The notes under the pieces are model-generated. The model did not search any database and was not told where the DNA came from. It saw only the letters and a list, made by a program, of their open reading frames with translations. From Formosa sp. Hel1_33_131 (GTDB lineage Bacteria > Bacteroidota > Bacteroidia > Flavobacteriales > Flavobacteriaceae), in NCBI GenBank assembly GCA_949499105.1, contig CATEFX010000021.1, positions 62,001 to 126,000 on the forward strand: DNA of 64,000 nt, written 5' to 3'. This document shows positions 36,269-46,787 of the stretch, one piece after another; the stretch's first letter is position 1, and each line of letters opens with the position of its first letter. Made by a program: the position numbers and the translations under genes.

Positions 36269-36649
36269 ATGGGAATTTTTAATTCATTATTTAAACCTAA
36301 AACCGAAGGCATTAACTGGCCAGGTGTCCAACTAGAATCCATGGATCAATTGGAAGCTTTAATTAGCGCTTCAAATACAATACCTCAATTGATTTTTAAG
36401 CATTCGACTCGTTGCAGTATCAGTCGGTTTGTACTATCAGATTTTATGGCACATTTTTCCTATTCGGATACTGAATTTGGCGCCAATTATTTAGACTTGT
36501 TAAATCATCGAGACATCTCTGGTGCCATTGCAGAACGCCTTGGCGTTTTCCATCAATCACCACAATTGATTGTGATAAAAAATGGAAAAGCAATTGCACA
36601 TGCGTCACACGAAGGGATTAATGAACTTCAACTAAGTCAATTTAAATAA
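36269..36649 (+). CDS. ytxJ: YtxJ-like bacillithiol-system thioredoxin-fold protein
   Basis: A 126-residue thioredoxin-like protein. The motif HSTRCSISR carries a single Cys in the position of the redox centre (TRCSIS), as in YtxJ proteins proposed to work as monothiol bacilliredoxins removing bacillithiol from proteins. The cis-Pro region is HQSPQLIVI. Bacillithiol synthesis genes are not in the window. It is convergent with the TlpA-like gene, with a 4-bp gap. Confidence 0.88.
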   Translation: MGIFNSLFKPKTEGINWPGVQLESMDQLEALISASNTIPQLIFKHSTRCSISRFVLSDFMAHFSYSDTEFGANYLDLLNHRDISGAIAERLGVFHQSPQLIVIKNGKAIAHASHEGINELQLSQFK

Positions 36650-36653
36650 TCGA

Positions 36654-37685
36654 CTAAATACCGAGTTCGTCTAAAAGTGAAATCAGTCCCTCACTCGATG
36701 GGCGAGGGGCATCTGCGTCAATAATATTTCCATTAGGATCTATTAATATAAATCGAGGGATTCCACTAATTTTATAATCTTGTATGAAGTCGGTTTTCCA
36801 TCCATTTCCTGAAAACAATTGAACGCCCGATAATTCTTTTTCACTCACCATTGTTTTCCAAGCTTCGTGGGCTTTCTCTAGCGTTCCACTACGACGAGCA
36901 TCGTCCACAGAAATACTAATAAACTCAATATTTTTAGCATGGTATTTTGATTCTAATTCTTGTAAAAATGGAATTTCAACTTTACAAGGCCCACACCAAG
37001 TTGCCCAAATATCAACATACACAAATTTTCCTTTAAAGTCGCTTAATGAACTGACACCCCCTTTATGATTTTCATAATTAGTAAACTCAGGAGAGGCCAT
37101 TCCTTTAGGAAACAACGTTTTCATTCCTTGTTTTTCTAAGAAATATTCATAGTACGATTTACGCATCAATTTTAAATTCTCAGACTGCTCTTCAAAAAAA
37201 GCAGCATCCAGTTGTTTAAACTCATTTTTCAAAGAATTATAGACAACTTCTAAATCATTAAATGATTTTGAAAACTCAGCTTCAGATCCATCAAAAATAT
37301 TTTGAAGGTATTTTTCTTGCAGTAGATTATTGGTAATTATGAAATTACTTTTATCGGCACCGTCTCCTTTAAATTTTAAAGTTTCGTCAAAAGCATTGGT
37401 GTCTAATGTGAAAGAAGTTGAGTTGTTATTTTTTAAATAGATCATTCCCACTTCATTACCATCAAAAAAGGTAAAAAGGCCTTCTTTTATATGAAGGGTG
37501 TCGCTAAAAGTTCCATCATCATTTACTTGAATTTCTTTTTTGTATCCTTCTCTATTGCTGATGGTTATTTTTTTAAACTCATTAAAATTCGTGATTTCTC
37601 CAGAGAGCGTCACGTAGTTTTTAGGCGTTTCTGTACAAGAGCTGAATATCAATATGGATAAAAGTAGCGTAAAAAACGATTTCAT
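36654..37685 (-). CDS. TlpA-like thiol-disulfide oxidoreductase lipoprotein
   Basis: A 343-residue lipoprotein: the signal ends IFSSC (Cys17), with TETPK after it. The first half is a DUF4369-like region. The C-terminal thioredoxin domain (about 200-343) has the redox motif WATWCGPCKVE and cis-Pro segment SGIPRFILID. Probable role: periplasmic reduction of disulfides or cytochrome c maturation. The acidic surface-export signal is weak here, so periplasmic location is the better guess. It has its own -7 element on the minus strand. Confidence 0.9.
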   Translation of the reverse strand: MKSFFTLLLSILIFSSCTETPKNYVTLSGEITNFNEFKKITISNREGYKKEIQVNDDGTFSDTLHIKEGLFTFFDGNEVGMIYLKNNNSTSFTLDTNAFDETLKFKGDGADKSNFIITNNLLQEKYLQNIFDGSEAEFSKSFNDLEVVYNSLKNEFKQLDAAFFEEQSENLKLMRKSYYEYFLEKQGMKTLFPKGMASPEFTNYENHKGGVSSLSDFKGKFVYVDIWATWCGPCKVEIPFLQELESKYHAKNIEFISISVDDARRSGTLEKAHEAWKTMVSEKELSGVQLFSGNGWKTDFIQDYKISGIPRFILIDPNGNIIDADAPRPSSEGLISLLDELGI

Positions 37686-37713
37686 GATATTGTAATTTAG
37701 TTGAGTTATCTTT

Positions 37714-37721
37714 CAAAAGTA
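37714..37721 (-). promoter_or_regulatory. -7 promoter element (TACTTTTG), minus strand
   Basis: An exact TAnnTTTG match on the minus strand, 28 bp before the TlpA-like start at 37685. No TTG at the ideal -33 distance. Confidence 0.45.
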
Positions 37722-37811
37722 AGTTAATCCACTTACTAAATTAATAAATTAACAATTATTTGCATATCTACTGTGGAATGTTCAATTTTGAAACACACAA
37801 ACACCAATCAA

Positions 37812-39311
37812 ATGCATATAATAAGTTCGAAATCGTTAAGCTTGCCGGATCTTAGAACGCTTATTCTTGAAGGCTCCAAAATTAAGCTTTCATCTGAAGT
37901 TATACAAAAAATTCAGGAGTGTCGGGAGTATTTAGATCAAAAAATCGCAACGACTTCAGAACCTATCTATGGGATTAATACAGGATTTGGTGCTTTGTGT
38001 GATGTTAGAATCCATGCCGAAAACCTCACTAAATTACAAGAAAATCTAGTTCGGTCACACGCTTGTGGGATGGGAGATTTGGTGCCAAAACACATTGTAA
38101 AGTTGATGCTTTTATTAAAAATAAAATCCTTGAGCTATGGTCATAGTGGGGTGCAATTAGCCACTGTTACCCGATTGGTTGCTTTTTATAATAATGATAT
38201 TTTACCCGTCATTTATACCCAAGGGTCTTTAGGAGCTTCGGGCGATCTTGCGCCACTGGCTCACTTGGCATTGCCGCTCATTGGCGAAGGAATGGTTTGG
38301 TATAAAGGCACTCAAAAGTCTACTTCTGAAGTTTTAGAGGGATTTGATTGGCGTCCAATAACCCTTCAATCGAAGGAAGGCTTGGCTTTGCTTAATGGCA
38401 CACAGTTTATGACTGCTTACGGCGTACATTGTTTATTAAAGTCTCACAAATTATCCTATATGGCCGATTTGATTGGGGCGTTGTCATTGGATGCTTATGA
38501 TGGGAGGACAGAACCTTTTGACCCTTTGGTGCAACTGGTGCGTCCTCATAATGGACAGATAAAAACGGCGGCTCGTATTCTAAGTTTTTTAGAAGACAGC
38601 GACTTAATGAAGCAGCCGAAACCACATGTTCAGGATCCGTATTCATTTCGATGCATGCCACAAGTTCACGGCGCAACCAAAGACACGCTGTCTTTTGTAA
38701 GCAATACTTTTATAACCGAAATTAATGCCGTCACCGATAATCCTAATATATTTACTAAAGATGATAAAATAATTTCAGGAGGAAATTTTCATGGGCAACC
38801 ATTAGCGTATGGGTTTGATTTCTTAAAAATTGCCATGGCCGAATTGGGTAATATTTCTGAAAGAAGAACCTATCAATTGATTACAGGTTTGAGAGGATTG
38901 CCTTCTTTTTTAGTTGATAAATCGGGTTTAAATTCGGGGCTTATGATTCCTCAATATACGGCTGCGAGTATTGTGAGTACAAACAAACAATTAGCCACGC
39001 CTGCCAGTGTCGATTCTATTGTCTCTTCCAATGGGCAAGAAGACCATGTCAGTATGGGCGCAAATGCGGCTGTACAAGCGTATCAAATTTTAGAAAATGT
39101 AGAACGAATTTTAGCGATTGAGTTGCTAACTGCTTCTCAGGCATTGTTTTTTAGAACCAAAAAAACATCTCCATTTCTATCTGCGGTCGTTTTTAGTTTT
39201 AGATCTAAAATCCCAAAAGTTACTGAAGATAGAATGCTTCATAATGATATTGTAAAAGCCGTCGACTTTATTCAAACACTTGAACTAGAAAATGATCTTT
39301 TGTTCAATTAA
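37812..39311 (+). CDS. hutH: Histidine ammonia-lyase
   Basis: A 499-residue enzyme deaminating histidine to urocanate. The MIO-forming triad Ala-Ser-Gly is in GSLGASGDLAPLAHL; with the ATG at 37812 it falls at residues 142-144, as in characterised HutH enzymes, which supports this start over the in-frame GTG at 37773. Other marks are YGINTGFGAL and GNFHGQPLAY. The rest of the hut pathway is not adjacent, so the gene is isolated here. Confidence 0.95.
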   Translation: MHIISSKSLSLPDLRTLILEGSKIKLSSEVIQKIQECREYLDQKIATTSEPIYGINTGFGALCDVRIHAENLTKLQENLVRSHACGMGDLVPKHIVKLMLLLKIKSLSYGHSGVQLATVTRLVAFYNNDILPVIYTQGSLGASGDLAPLAHLALPLIGEGMVWYKGTQKSTSEVLEGFDWRPITLQSKEGLALLNGTQFMTAYGVHCLLKSHKLSYMADLIGALSLDAYDGRTEPFDPLVQLVRPHNGQIKTAARILSFLEDSDLMKQPKPHVQDPYSFRCMPQVHGATKDTLSFVSNTFITEINAVTDNPNIFTKDDKIISGGNFHGQPLAYGFDFLKIAMAELGNISERRTYQLITGLRGLPSFLVDKSGLNSGLMIPQYTAASIVSTNKQLATPASVDSIVSSNGQEDHVSMGANAAVQAYQILENVERILAIELLTASQALFFRTKKTSPFLSAVVFSFRSKIPKVTEDRMLHNDIVKAVDFIQTLELENDLLFN

Positions 39312-39316
39312 GCCAT

Positions 39317-39349
39317 AAAAAAAGCCCCACAATGTGAGGCTTTATTTTT
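39317..39349. terminator. Bidirectional terminator between hutH and clpC
   Basis: AAAGCCCCAC / GTGAGGCTTT stem (one C-A mismatch) with 3-nt loop AAT, flanked by an A run and a T run, in the 36-bp gap between the convergent genes. Confidence 0.75.
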
Positions 39350-41900
39350 AAGATTCTTTCGCCTTATTGGGCGATGTTATATTGATTTCTAACTTAGAAT
39401 CATCTTTACCAATGTCTAGCGTAATGGTATCGCCTTCATGTACATTAGACTTAATAATTTCTTCGGCGAGAGCATCTTCAACGTATTTTTGAATGGCACG
39501 TTTTAGAGGCCGGGCGCCATACTGTTTGTCAAATCCTTTTTCGGCAATAAAACTTTTTGCTTTTTTGCTCAATTTGAGTGTATACCCTAGTTCCGAAATA
39601 CGTTCAAGGAGTTTGCCAAGTTCGATATCAATAATGATATCAATATCTTCTTTTTCTAAGTTATTGAATACGACAACATCATCAATTCTATTTAGAAACT
39701 CTGGAGCAAATGCTTTTTTAAGAGCGTTTTCGATGACGCTTCTCGCATTTGAACTTTCTTGCGATTTTTGTGCCGAAGTTCCAAATCCAACGCCAGAACC
39801 AAAATCTTTCAGTTTTCGAGCGCCAATATTAGAAGTCATAATAATAATGGTGTTGCTGAAATCAATTTTTCGACCTAAGCTGTCTGTTAAAAATCCATCA
39901 TCTAAAACTTGAAGGAGCATATTAAAGACGTCGGGATGTGCTTTCTCGATTTCATCTAAAAGAACAACGGCATAGGGTTTGCGTCGAATTTTTTCGGTGA
40001 GCTGACCGCCTTCTTCATACCCTACATATCCTGGAGGTGCCCCTACCAATCTTGAGATTGCAAATTTTTCCATGTATTCGCTCATGTCAATTCTCACTAG
40101 GGCATCTTCACTGTCAAATAATTCTCTGGCAAGAACTTTAGCGAGTTGTGTTTTACCAACGCCTGTTTGTCCTAAAAATATAAATGACCCAATGGGCTTA
40201 TTGGGATCTTTAAGTCCAGCACGATTCCTCTGAATCGCTTTCACAACCTTTGAAACTGCTTCGTCTTGGCCAATCACTTTACCGTTAATGAGCTCAGGGA
40301 GTTTTGATAATTTATTACTTTCTTTTTGTGCAATTCGATTTACAGGAATACTGGTCATCATAGATACTACTTCTGCCACGTTTTCTTCGGTGACCACAAT
40401 ACGGTTTAATTTGGAATCGGTTTCCCATTTTTCCTGCGCTTCTGCAAGGCTTTTTTCTAAACGTTTTTCGTCATCCCTAAGTTTAGCAGCTTCTTCATAT
40501 TTCTGTTTTTTAACAACCGAATTTTTAGTGGCCTTCACTTCTTCAAGTTCTGCTTCTAATTCAACAATTTGATCTGGCACATTAATATTTGTGATGTGGA
40601 CTCGCGAGCCGGCCTCATCCAATGCATCAATTGCTTTGTCAGGTAAAAACCGATCGGTCATGTAGCGATTTGTTAGTTTGACACAGGCTTCAATAGCGGC
40701 ATCTGTATAATCGACATTATGATGATCTTCGTATTTGTTTTTAATATTATTTAAAATCTCAATGGTTTCCTCAACGGTGGTCGGCTCTACAATGACCTTT
40801 TGAAAACGACGTTCTAGTGCGCCATCTTTTTCGATATGTTGTCTGTATTCATCAAGTGTTGTCGCTCCAACACATTGTAGTTCGCCACGTGCTAAGGCAG
40901 GCTTAAACATGTTAGAAGCATCTAAACTTCCGGTGGCGCCACCAGCACCGACAATGGTATGAATTTCGTCAATAAATAAAATGATGTCATCATTTTTTTC
41001 AAGCTCATTCATCACTGCTTTCATGCGTTCCTCAAATTGACCACGGTATTTTGTACCGGCCACAATACTCGCTAAATCTAAAGTCACGACGCGTTTATTA
41101 AATAAGATTCGTGAGACCTTTCGTTTGATAATTCGAATGGCCAAGCCTTCTGCTATGGCCGATTTGCCGACACCAGGCTCGCCAATGAGTAAAGGGTTGT
41201 TTTTCTTTCGGCGACTCAAAATTTGAGACACTCGTTGGATTTCTTTTTCACGCCCAACAACAGGGTCTAATTTTCCTTCTTCAGCCATGGCTGTAAGATC
41301 TCTACCAAAATTGTCTAGAACAGGTGTTTTAGACTTTTTGGTCCCTTTCTGAGTTCCACTTTGACCAAATGAACTGTCTTTATCCTCTTCTTTTGGGAGG
41401 TCTTCACTCGGAAAAGATTCTGCTTTTGGAGTACTATCAGTGTATGAATCGTCGTTTGTGATCATATATTTAAATTGTTCTTTTACACCCTCGTAATCCA
41501 CTTTTAGTTTATTTAAAAGTTTCGTTGTAGGGTCGTTTTCATTTCTCAAAACACATAAAAGTAAATGTGCCGTATTTATAGATTTACTTTGAAAGAGTTT
41601 GGCTTCCAAAAAAGTTGTTTTTAAAGCACGTTCAGCTTGCCGTGTCAAATGAAGGTTCTTCTTTTCATTGGAAGAAACCATGATACTTGGATTGGCAGGA
41701 CTCAGAATTTCTACTTTGCGACGCAAATGACTCAAATCAACATCCAATGCATTTAAAATATCGATTGCTTTGCCATTGCCATCTCTTAAAAGCCCCAACA
41801 TAAGATGTTCGGTGCCAATAAAATCATGACCCAGACGTAGTGCTTCTTCTTTGCTGAAAGAAATTACATCTTTAACTCGAGGGGAAAAATTATCATCCAT
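39348..41900 (-). CDS. clpC: Clp protease ATP-binding subunit ClpC
   Basis: An 850-residue AAA+ unfoldase, expected to feed substrates to ClpP. An N-terminal Clp repeat domain (1-145) is followed by an acidic, flexible linker of about 50 residues ([17 protein letters not shown]), AAA+ domain 1 with Walker [14 protein letters not shown], a UVR-like coiled segment ([16 protein letters not shown]) and AAA+ domain 2 with [12 protein letters not shown]. The short middle domain distinguishes it from ClpB at 33538. No clpP is in the window. It is divergent from gyrA with a 250-bp gap. Confidence 0.95.
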   Translation of the reverse strand: MDDNFSPRVKDVISFSKEEALRLGHDFIGTEHLMLGLLRDGNGKAIDILNALDVDLSHLRRKVEILSPANPSIMVSSNEKKNLHLTRQAERALKTTFLEAKLFQSKSINTAHLLLCVLRNENDPTTKLLNKLKVDYEGVKEQFKYMITNDDSYTDSTPKAESFPSEDLPKEEDKDSSFGQSGTQKGTKKSKTPVLDNFGRDLTAMAEEGKLDPVVGREKEIQRVSQILSRRKKNNPLLIGEPGVGKSAIAEGLAIRIIKRKVSRILFNKRVVTLDLASIVAGTKYRGQFEERMKAVMNELEKNDDIILFIDEIHTIVGAGGATGSLDASNMFKPALARGELQCVGATTLDEYRQHIEKDGALERRFQKVIVEPTTVEETIEILNNIKNKYEDHHNVDYTDAAIEACVKLTNRYMTDRFLPDKAIDALDEAGSRVHITNINVPDQIVELEAELEEVKATKNSVVKKQKYEEAAKLRDDEKRLEKSLAEAQEKWETDSKLNRIVVTEENVAEVVSMMTSIPVNRIAQKESNKLSKLPELINGKVIGQDEAVSKVVKAIQRNRAGLKDPNKPIGSFIFLGQTGVGKTQLAKVLARELFDSEDALVRIDMSEYMEKFAISRLVGAPPGYVGYEEGGQLTEKIRRKPYAVVLLDEIEKAHPDVFNMLLQVLDDGFLTDSLGRKIDFSNTIIIMTSNIGARKLKDFGSGVGFGTSAQKSQESSNARSVIENALKKAFAPEFLNRIDDVVVFNNLEKEDIDIIIDIELGKLLERISELGYTLKLSKKAKSFIAEKGFDKQYGARPLKRAIQKYVEDALAEEIIKSNVHEGDTITLDIGKDDSKLEINITSPNKAKES

Positions 41901-42150
41901 AAAAATTCTTTGGTTAAAATTACAAATTCAAAGGCATTAAATCAAAAACTATACCTCATTTATTTTTCATTAATACAAATGATAGTAAAAACTAATTAAA
42001 ATCAAAATTTTTGGAGCTGTATTTATTAACGATTTAGCTTCTTTAAATTGTTGATAAATTTGATTAAAAAAGCCACAGAAATTCGATCAATAATAATTTG
42101 AAAAGTAGTATATTAGCTTGGTTATAAAACATACAAAAATATAGTGTAAA

Positions 42151-44700
42151 ATGATAGAAGGCGAAAAGTTAATCCCCATTAATATTGAAGATGAAATGAA
42201 GTCGGCCTACATCGATTATTCGATGTCGGTTATTGTGTCTCGAGCACTTCCTGATGTAAGGGATGGTTTGAAGCCTGTTCATCGCAGGGTATTGTTTGGA
42301 ATGCACGAACTTGGTGTGAGATCAAACACCGCTCATAAAAAATCGGCAAGAATTGTTGGGGAAGTTTTAGGAAAGTATCACCCGCATGGAGACACCTCTG
42401 TATATGACGCCATGGTTCGTATGGCTCAGGAATGGAGCTTGCGATACATGTTAGTTGACGGACAAGGAAATTTCGGATCGATTGATGGCGATAGTCCTGC
42501 AGCAATGCGTTATACGGAAGCCAGAATGCGTAAAATATCGGAAGATATGCTTGCGGACATTGATAAAGAAACGGTGGATCATAAATTAAATTTTGATGAC
42601 ACCCTCCAGGAACCAACGGTTTTACCAACCCGAATTCCAGGACTATTGGTCAATGGTGCATCTGGGATTGCAGTAGGGATGGCGACCAATATGCCCCCTC
42701 ATAATCTCACCGAAGTGGTAGACGGAATTACAGCCTATATTGAAAATCCTGAAATAGAAATAGATGAATTAATTACACATGTCAAAGCCCCTGATTTTCC
42801 AACAGGTGGAATTATTTATGGCTATGATGGTGTTAGAGAAGCGTTCAAAACAGGCCGAGGTCGAGTGGTCATGCGTGCAAAGGCTAATATTGAAGAAGTA
42901 AACGGACGTGAATGTATCATCGTGACCGAAATCCCTTACCAAGTCAATAAAGCCGATATGATTAAGAAAACGGCCGATTTGGTAAATGATAAAAAAATGG
43001 AAGGTATTTCTACCATTCGTGATGAATCAGATCGAAACGGAATGCGTGTTGTCTATGTCTTAAAAAGAGATGCCATTCCTAACATTGTTTTAAATAAACT
43101 CTATAAATATACAGCACTACAATCGTCTTTTAGTGTCAATAATATTGCGTTGGTAAATGGCCGTCCAGAAATGTTGAATCTGAAAGATATGATTCATCAT
43201 TTTGTAGAACACCGACATGAAGTGGTGGTGCGACGTACTACTTACGAGCTTAGAAAAGCCGAAGAACGCGCGCATATTTTAGAAGGTTTAATTATTGCTT
43301 CCGATAATATAGACGAAGTCATTGCCATCATCAGAAGTTGTTCGAATGCAGAAGAAGCCCGAGAAAAATTAATAGAACGTTTTAAACTCAGCGAGATTCA
43401 ATCCAAAGCGATTGTTGAAATGCGATTAAGACAATTGACAGGTTTAGAGCAAGATAAGTTACGTGCAGAGTACGAAGCGATCATGAAAACGATTGATGAT
43501 TTAAAAGATATTCTTGATAAAAAAGAACGTCGAATGATCATTATTAAAGACGAACTTGCTGTAGTTAAAGATAAGTATGGAGATGAGCGTCGTTCTGTGA
43601 TCGAGTATGCAGGAGGCGATTTATCAATCGAAGATATGATTCCGAATGAGCAAGTTGTCATTACAATTTCACATGCAGGCTATATCAAACGAACGTCATT
43701 AACTGAATATAGAACTCAAAATAGAGGCGGGGGTGGACAAAAAGCCTCAACCACACGTAACGAAGATTTCCTAGAACATTTATTTGTTGGAACCAATCAC
43801 CAGTATATGTTGTTTTTCACTCAAAAAGGAAAATGTTTCTGGATGCGTGTGTATGAAATTCCAGAAGGAAGTAAAACGTCTAAGGGGCGTGCCATTCAAA
43901 ATTTAATAAATATTGAACAAGATGATAAAGTCAAAGCCTTTATTTGTACACAAGATCTAAAAGATGAAGACTATACCAACTCGCACTATGTGATTATGGC
44001 GACTAAAAAAGGACAAGTCAAAAAGACGTCCTTAGAACAGTATTCTCGACCAAGAACCAACGGAATTAATGCCATCACCATTAAGGAAGATGATGAATTA
44101 TTAGAAGCAAAACTAACCACTGGCGAAAGTCAAGTTATGCTCGCCTTAAAATCAGGAAAAGCCATTCGATTTGAAGAAGCCAAAACACGTCCAATGGGTC
44201 GTGGTGCTTCAGGAGTTCGTGGGATTACTTTAGCGCATGATTCAGATGAGGTGATCGGAATGATTGCCGTAGATGATATGGAAAGTAATATCTTAGTAGT
44301 TTCTGAAAATGGGTATGGTAAACGTTCGAGTTTAGAAGATTACCGAATTACGAATCGAGGTGGAAAAGGGGTTAAAACAATTTCAATCACTGATAAAACA
44401 GGTAATTTAGTTTCCATCAAAAATGTCACCGATGAAGATGACTTAATGATTATCAATAAATCAGGCGTTGCCATACGATTGGCTGTGGAAGATTTAAGAG
44501 TCATGGGGCGTGCCACTCAAGGGGTTCGCTTAATTAATCTTAAAGGGAATGATTCCATTGCAGCTGTCGCGAAAGTCATGCGTGAAGATGAGGAAGAGCT
44601 CGAAGCTAATAACGATCAGTCAGATGATGGTAGTACTTCCGAAATCAATAGCGATCAAACAGATGGCACAACTTTTGATAAAAAAGAAGAGGAACAATAA
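42151..44700 (+). CDS. gyrA: DNA gyrase subunit A
   Basis: An 849-residue type II topoisomerase subunit that breaks and rejoins DNA. The active-site tyrosine is Y121 in [10 protein letters not shown]. The quinolone-interaction region reads [17 protein letters not shown] with Thr82 at the position of E. coli Ser83. Six beta-pinwheel repeats fill the C-terminal domain, including the GyrA-box-like segment QNRGGGGQK. An acidic tail of about 35 residues closes the protein. It is followed after 17 bp by a TPR gene, probably cotranscribed. Confidence 0.97.
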   Translation: MIEGEKLIPINIEDEMKSAYIDYSMSVIVSRALPDVRDGLKPVHRRVLFGMHELGVRSNTAHKKSARIVGEVLGKYHPHGDTSVYDAMVRMAQEWSLRYMLVDGQGNFGSIDGDSPAAMRYTEARMRKISEDMLADIDKETVDHKLNFDDTLQEPTVLPTRIPGLLVNGASGIAVGMATNMPPHNLTEVVDGITAYIENPEIEIDELITHVKAPDFPTGGIIYGYDGVREAFKTGRGRVVMRAKANIEEVNGRECIIVTEIPYQVNKADMIKKTADLVNDKKMEGISTIRDESDRNGMRVVYVLKRDAIPNIVLNKLYKYTALQSSFSVNNIALVNGRPEMLNLKDMIHHFVEHRHEVVVRRTTYELRKAEERAHILEGLIIASDNIDEVIAIIRSCSNAEEAREKLIERFKLSEIQSKAIVEMRLRQLTGLEQDKLRAEYEAIMKTIDDLKDILDKKERRMIIIKDELAVVKDKYGDERRSVIEYAGGDLSIEDMIPNEQVVITISHAGYIKRTSLTEYRTQNRGGGGQKASTTRNEDFLEHLFVGTNHQYMLFFTQKGKCFWMRVYEIPEGSKTSKGRAIQNLINIEQDDKVKAFICTQDLKDEDYTNSHYVIMATKKGQVKKTSLEQYSRPRTNGINAITIKEDDELLEAKLTTGESQVMLALKSGKAIRFEEAKTRPMGRGASGVRGITLAHDSDEVIGMIAVDDMESNILVVSENGYGKRSSLEDYRITNRGGKGVKTISITDKTGNLVSIKNVTDEDDLMIINKSGVAIRLAVEDLRVMGRATQGVRLINLKGNDSIAAVAKVMREDEEELEANNDQSDDGSTSEINSDQTDGTTFDKKEEEQ

Positions 44701-44717
44701 TTAAAATTTAGAACATA

Positions 44718-45968
44718 ATGAACAAGTATTTTGTATTAGTGATAGCGTTAACCCTAGGGTTTTCTGCGATTGCACAAAAAAAAGAATTAAAAACAGCTGC
44801 GAAAGAATTGAAAAAAAATAATTTCGAAGCCGCTGTAACTGCTCTTGATGCTGCCGAAGCATTGATGTCTCAAATGGATGATAAATCAAAGAGTCAATAT
44901 TACTTATTTAAAAGTAAATCACTTTTCAAGAACGGCAAAGCTAATTTTAACGATGTAAAAAAAGCTACTGAAGCTTTGGAATCGATTACAAATTCATCTT
45001 TTAAACAAGAATCTACTGCCCATAAGCAATTGATTTTCGCACATCTAGTGAACAAAGCAAGTAAATTATATGAAAAAGATAAGTTCCTAAAGTGTTCTGA
45101 GCATTTTGAAAGTGCTTATCGTGTGTCTCAAAAAGATACAGTGTATTTGTATTATGCCGCTTCTACAGCTACGAGTGCAAAAGCATATGATCAATCATTA
45201 TCCATGTATGAAGAGTTGAAGTCTTTAGGATATACAGGGATTGAAAAACAATATTTTGCAATTAGTAAAGAAGATCAAAAAGAAGAGTCGTTTGGTAGCA
45301 AAGTGTTAAGAGATGTGTCTGTCAAATCAGGAACTCATTCCTCACCAACTGATAAACTGACCGATTCTAAGTTTCCAGAAATCATCAAACAGATAGCTTT
45401 AATTTATATCGAACTTGGAAATAATGATAAAGCCCTAGAAGCGATGAAATTGGCAAGGTCTGAGAATCCAGATAATGTGAATTTAATTCTTACAGAAGCT
45501 AATGTCCACTACAAAATGGGTAATCTCGAAAAGTTTAAGGAGCTATTAGAAATTGCTACTGAAATGGATCCATCCAATGCAGATCTTCAATTTAACCTGG
45601 GAGTTATCTCTGCTCAATCAGATGACTTTCTGAATGCTAAAAAATATTATTTAAATGCAATTGAATTAAAGCCAGATTACACCAATGCTTTTATCAATTT
45701 AGCAGTTTTAATATTGGATCAAGAAAAAGCAATTTTTAGTCAAATGAATGAATTAGGAACTTCGGCTGCAGATGACAGAAAATATGATCAACTCAAAGCA
45801 GATAGAAATCAATTGTATTTGGATGCGATTCCTTATTTAGAAAAAGCTATTGAAACAGATCCAGCTAACTTTCAAGCCGCTAAAACTTTGTCGAATATTT
45901 ACAGTGCGACTGGAAATACAGAAAAATATAAAGAATATAAAGCTCTTGCCGATTCAATCGAGGAGTAA
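44718..45968 (+). CDS. Exported TPR-repeat protein
   Basis: A 416-residue protein with a signal peptide (about 1-19, ending SAIAQ) and several tetratricopeptide repeats, clearest around residues 225-320 (ALIYIELGNNDKALEAMKLA, then VNLILTEANVHYKMGNLEKF and LQFNLGVISAQSDDFLNAK). Periplasmic scaffold or envelope protein; partner unknown. It sits 17 bp after gyrA, an arrangement common in Flavobacteriaceae, and ends in a strong terminator. Confidence 0.9.
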   Translation: MNKYFVLVIALTLGFSAIAQKKELKTAAKELKKNNFEAAVTALDAAEALMSQMDDKSKSQYYLFKSKSLFKNGKANFNDVKKATEALESITNSSFKQESTAHKQLIFAHLVNKASKLYEKDKFLKCSEHFESAYRVSQKDTVYLYYAASTATSAKAYDQSLSMYEELKSLGYTGIEKQYFAISKEDQKEESFGSKVLRDVSVKSGTHSSPTDKLTDSKFPEIIKQIALIYIELGNNDKALEAMKLARSENPDNVNLILTEANVHYKMGNLEKFKELLEIATEMDPSNADLQFNLGVISAQSDDFLNAKKYYLNAIELKPDYTNAFINLAVLILDQEKAIFSQMNELGTSAADDRKYDQLKADRNQLYLDAIPYLEKAIETDPANFQAAKTLSNIYSATGNTEKYKEYKALADSIEE

Positions 45969-46000
45969 TTATAGTTTACAACGTTGACCTGACCCGTCAT

Positions 46001-46033
46001 AAAAAAAGCCATTCAATTTGAATGGCTTTTTTT
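46001..46033. terminator. Bidirectional terminator
   Basis: A long perfect stem: AAAAAAGCCATTCA pairs with TGAATGGCTTTTTT around a 3-nt loop. It lies between the convergent TPR and NlpC/P60 genes. Confidence 0.9.
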
Positions 46034-46784
46034 ATGGGATTATTTTTTTGATAACTCTTAGTTTGTGAGAGTGTGTTCTGGTGTCCACATTATAAATGCC
46101 ACTTTGATCTAAGAGATCGATCCGGACTTTACCATGTGCGTGAATAATATGATGGTCCTCCATAATAATACCCACATGGATGATATCCCCTTCATTATTG
46201 TCAAAAAAAGCTAAATCACCTGGTTCACTTTCTTCTATGAAACTGAGGGCTTCTCCTTGGGAGGCTTGTTGTGAAGCATCTCTCAGAATTTTGAAACCAT
46301 TTAGTTTATAAACCATTTGAACAAACCCAGAACAATCAATTCCAAAAGGCGTTTTTCCACCCCATAAATAAGGTGTATTTAAATATAATAAGGCGGTTTC
46401 AATAAGTTTGGATTTAACCTTATGTCCAACTGATTCAACCCCTTCAAAAGTGTGATTTAAGTAGGGGAGGCCATTCAAAGCTGAGCCTAATAAAATGGGA
46501 TGTAATTGCTGTTTTTGATTGGATATAAAATCGACCAAATCCATCGCCATTAAGGGCGGTGATTTATGAAGCTGTTTGTAGTCGGATTCTTCGATGAATT
46601 GAAATTGCTTATTGTCTATCCAGCCTTCATAGCTGTCAAATCCCAATCGAATTCGACTCCAAGATTTTCGATGTTCCAAAACCTTAAAGTAATCACCATA
46701 GAGAACTTGAGAAACCAATTCGCTGGAATCAGAAGCTTCAGATCTTAAAGCGACAACGCTTAAATAGCAAAGGCCGTATTGCAT
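46032..46784 (-). CDS. NlpC/P60 family peptidase (C40)
   Basis: A 250-residue protein with a bacterial SH3-like N-terminal half (about 1-115) and a C-terminal NlpC/P60 domain. The catalytic Cys is C151 in GIDCSGF, with His203 in HVGIIMED and a further His at 215 (IIHAHG). It probably cleaves cell-wall peptides. There is no signal peptide, as in the flavobacterial relatives I know; it may act on imported muropeptides. It follows the thiolase gene by 3 bp. Confidence 0.9.
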   Translation of the reverse strand: MQYGLCYLSVVALRSEASDSSELVSQVLYGDYFKVLEHRKSWSRIRLGFDSYEGWIDNKQFQFIEESDYKQLHKSPPLMAMDLVDFISNQKQQLHPILLGSALNGLPYLNHTFEGVESVGHKVKSKLIETALLYLNTPYLWGGKTPFGIDCSGFVQMVYKLNGFKILRDASQQASQGEALSFIEESEPGDLAFFDNNEGDIIHVGIIMEDHHIIHAHGKVRIDLLDQSGIYNVDTRTHSHKLRVIKKIIP

Positions 46785-46787
46785 TGC

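Noticed and set aside
37773..37811. Upstream GTG start for hutH
   Set aside because: The extension is not conserved, and the ATG at 37812 puts the MIO triad at residues 142-144, as in known enzymes.
39493..39912. 139-codon plus-strand frame opposite clpC
   Set aside because: It is antisense to conserved AAA+ coding sequence; no independent signals.
42391..42396. Thr82 in GyrA (position of E. coli Ser83) as a quinolone-resistance change
   Set aside because: Thr at this site is, as far as I recall, the normal residue in many flavobacteria, so it is not evidence of acquired resistance.
42230..42628. 132-codon antisense frame in gyrA
   Set aside because: It lies entirely within a highly conserved gyrA segment and resembles no protein I know.
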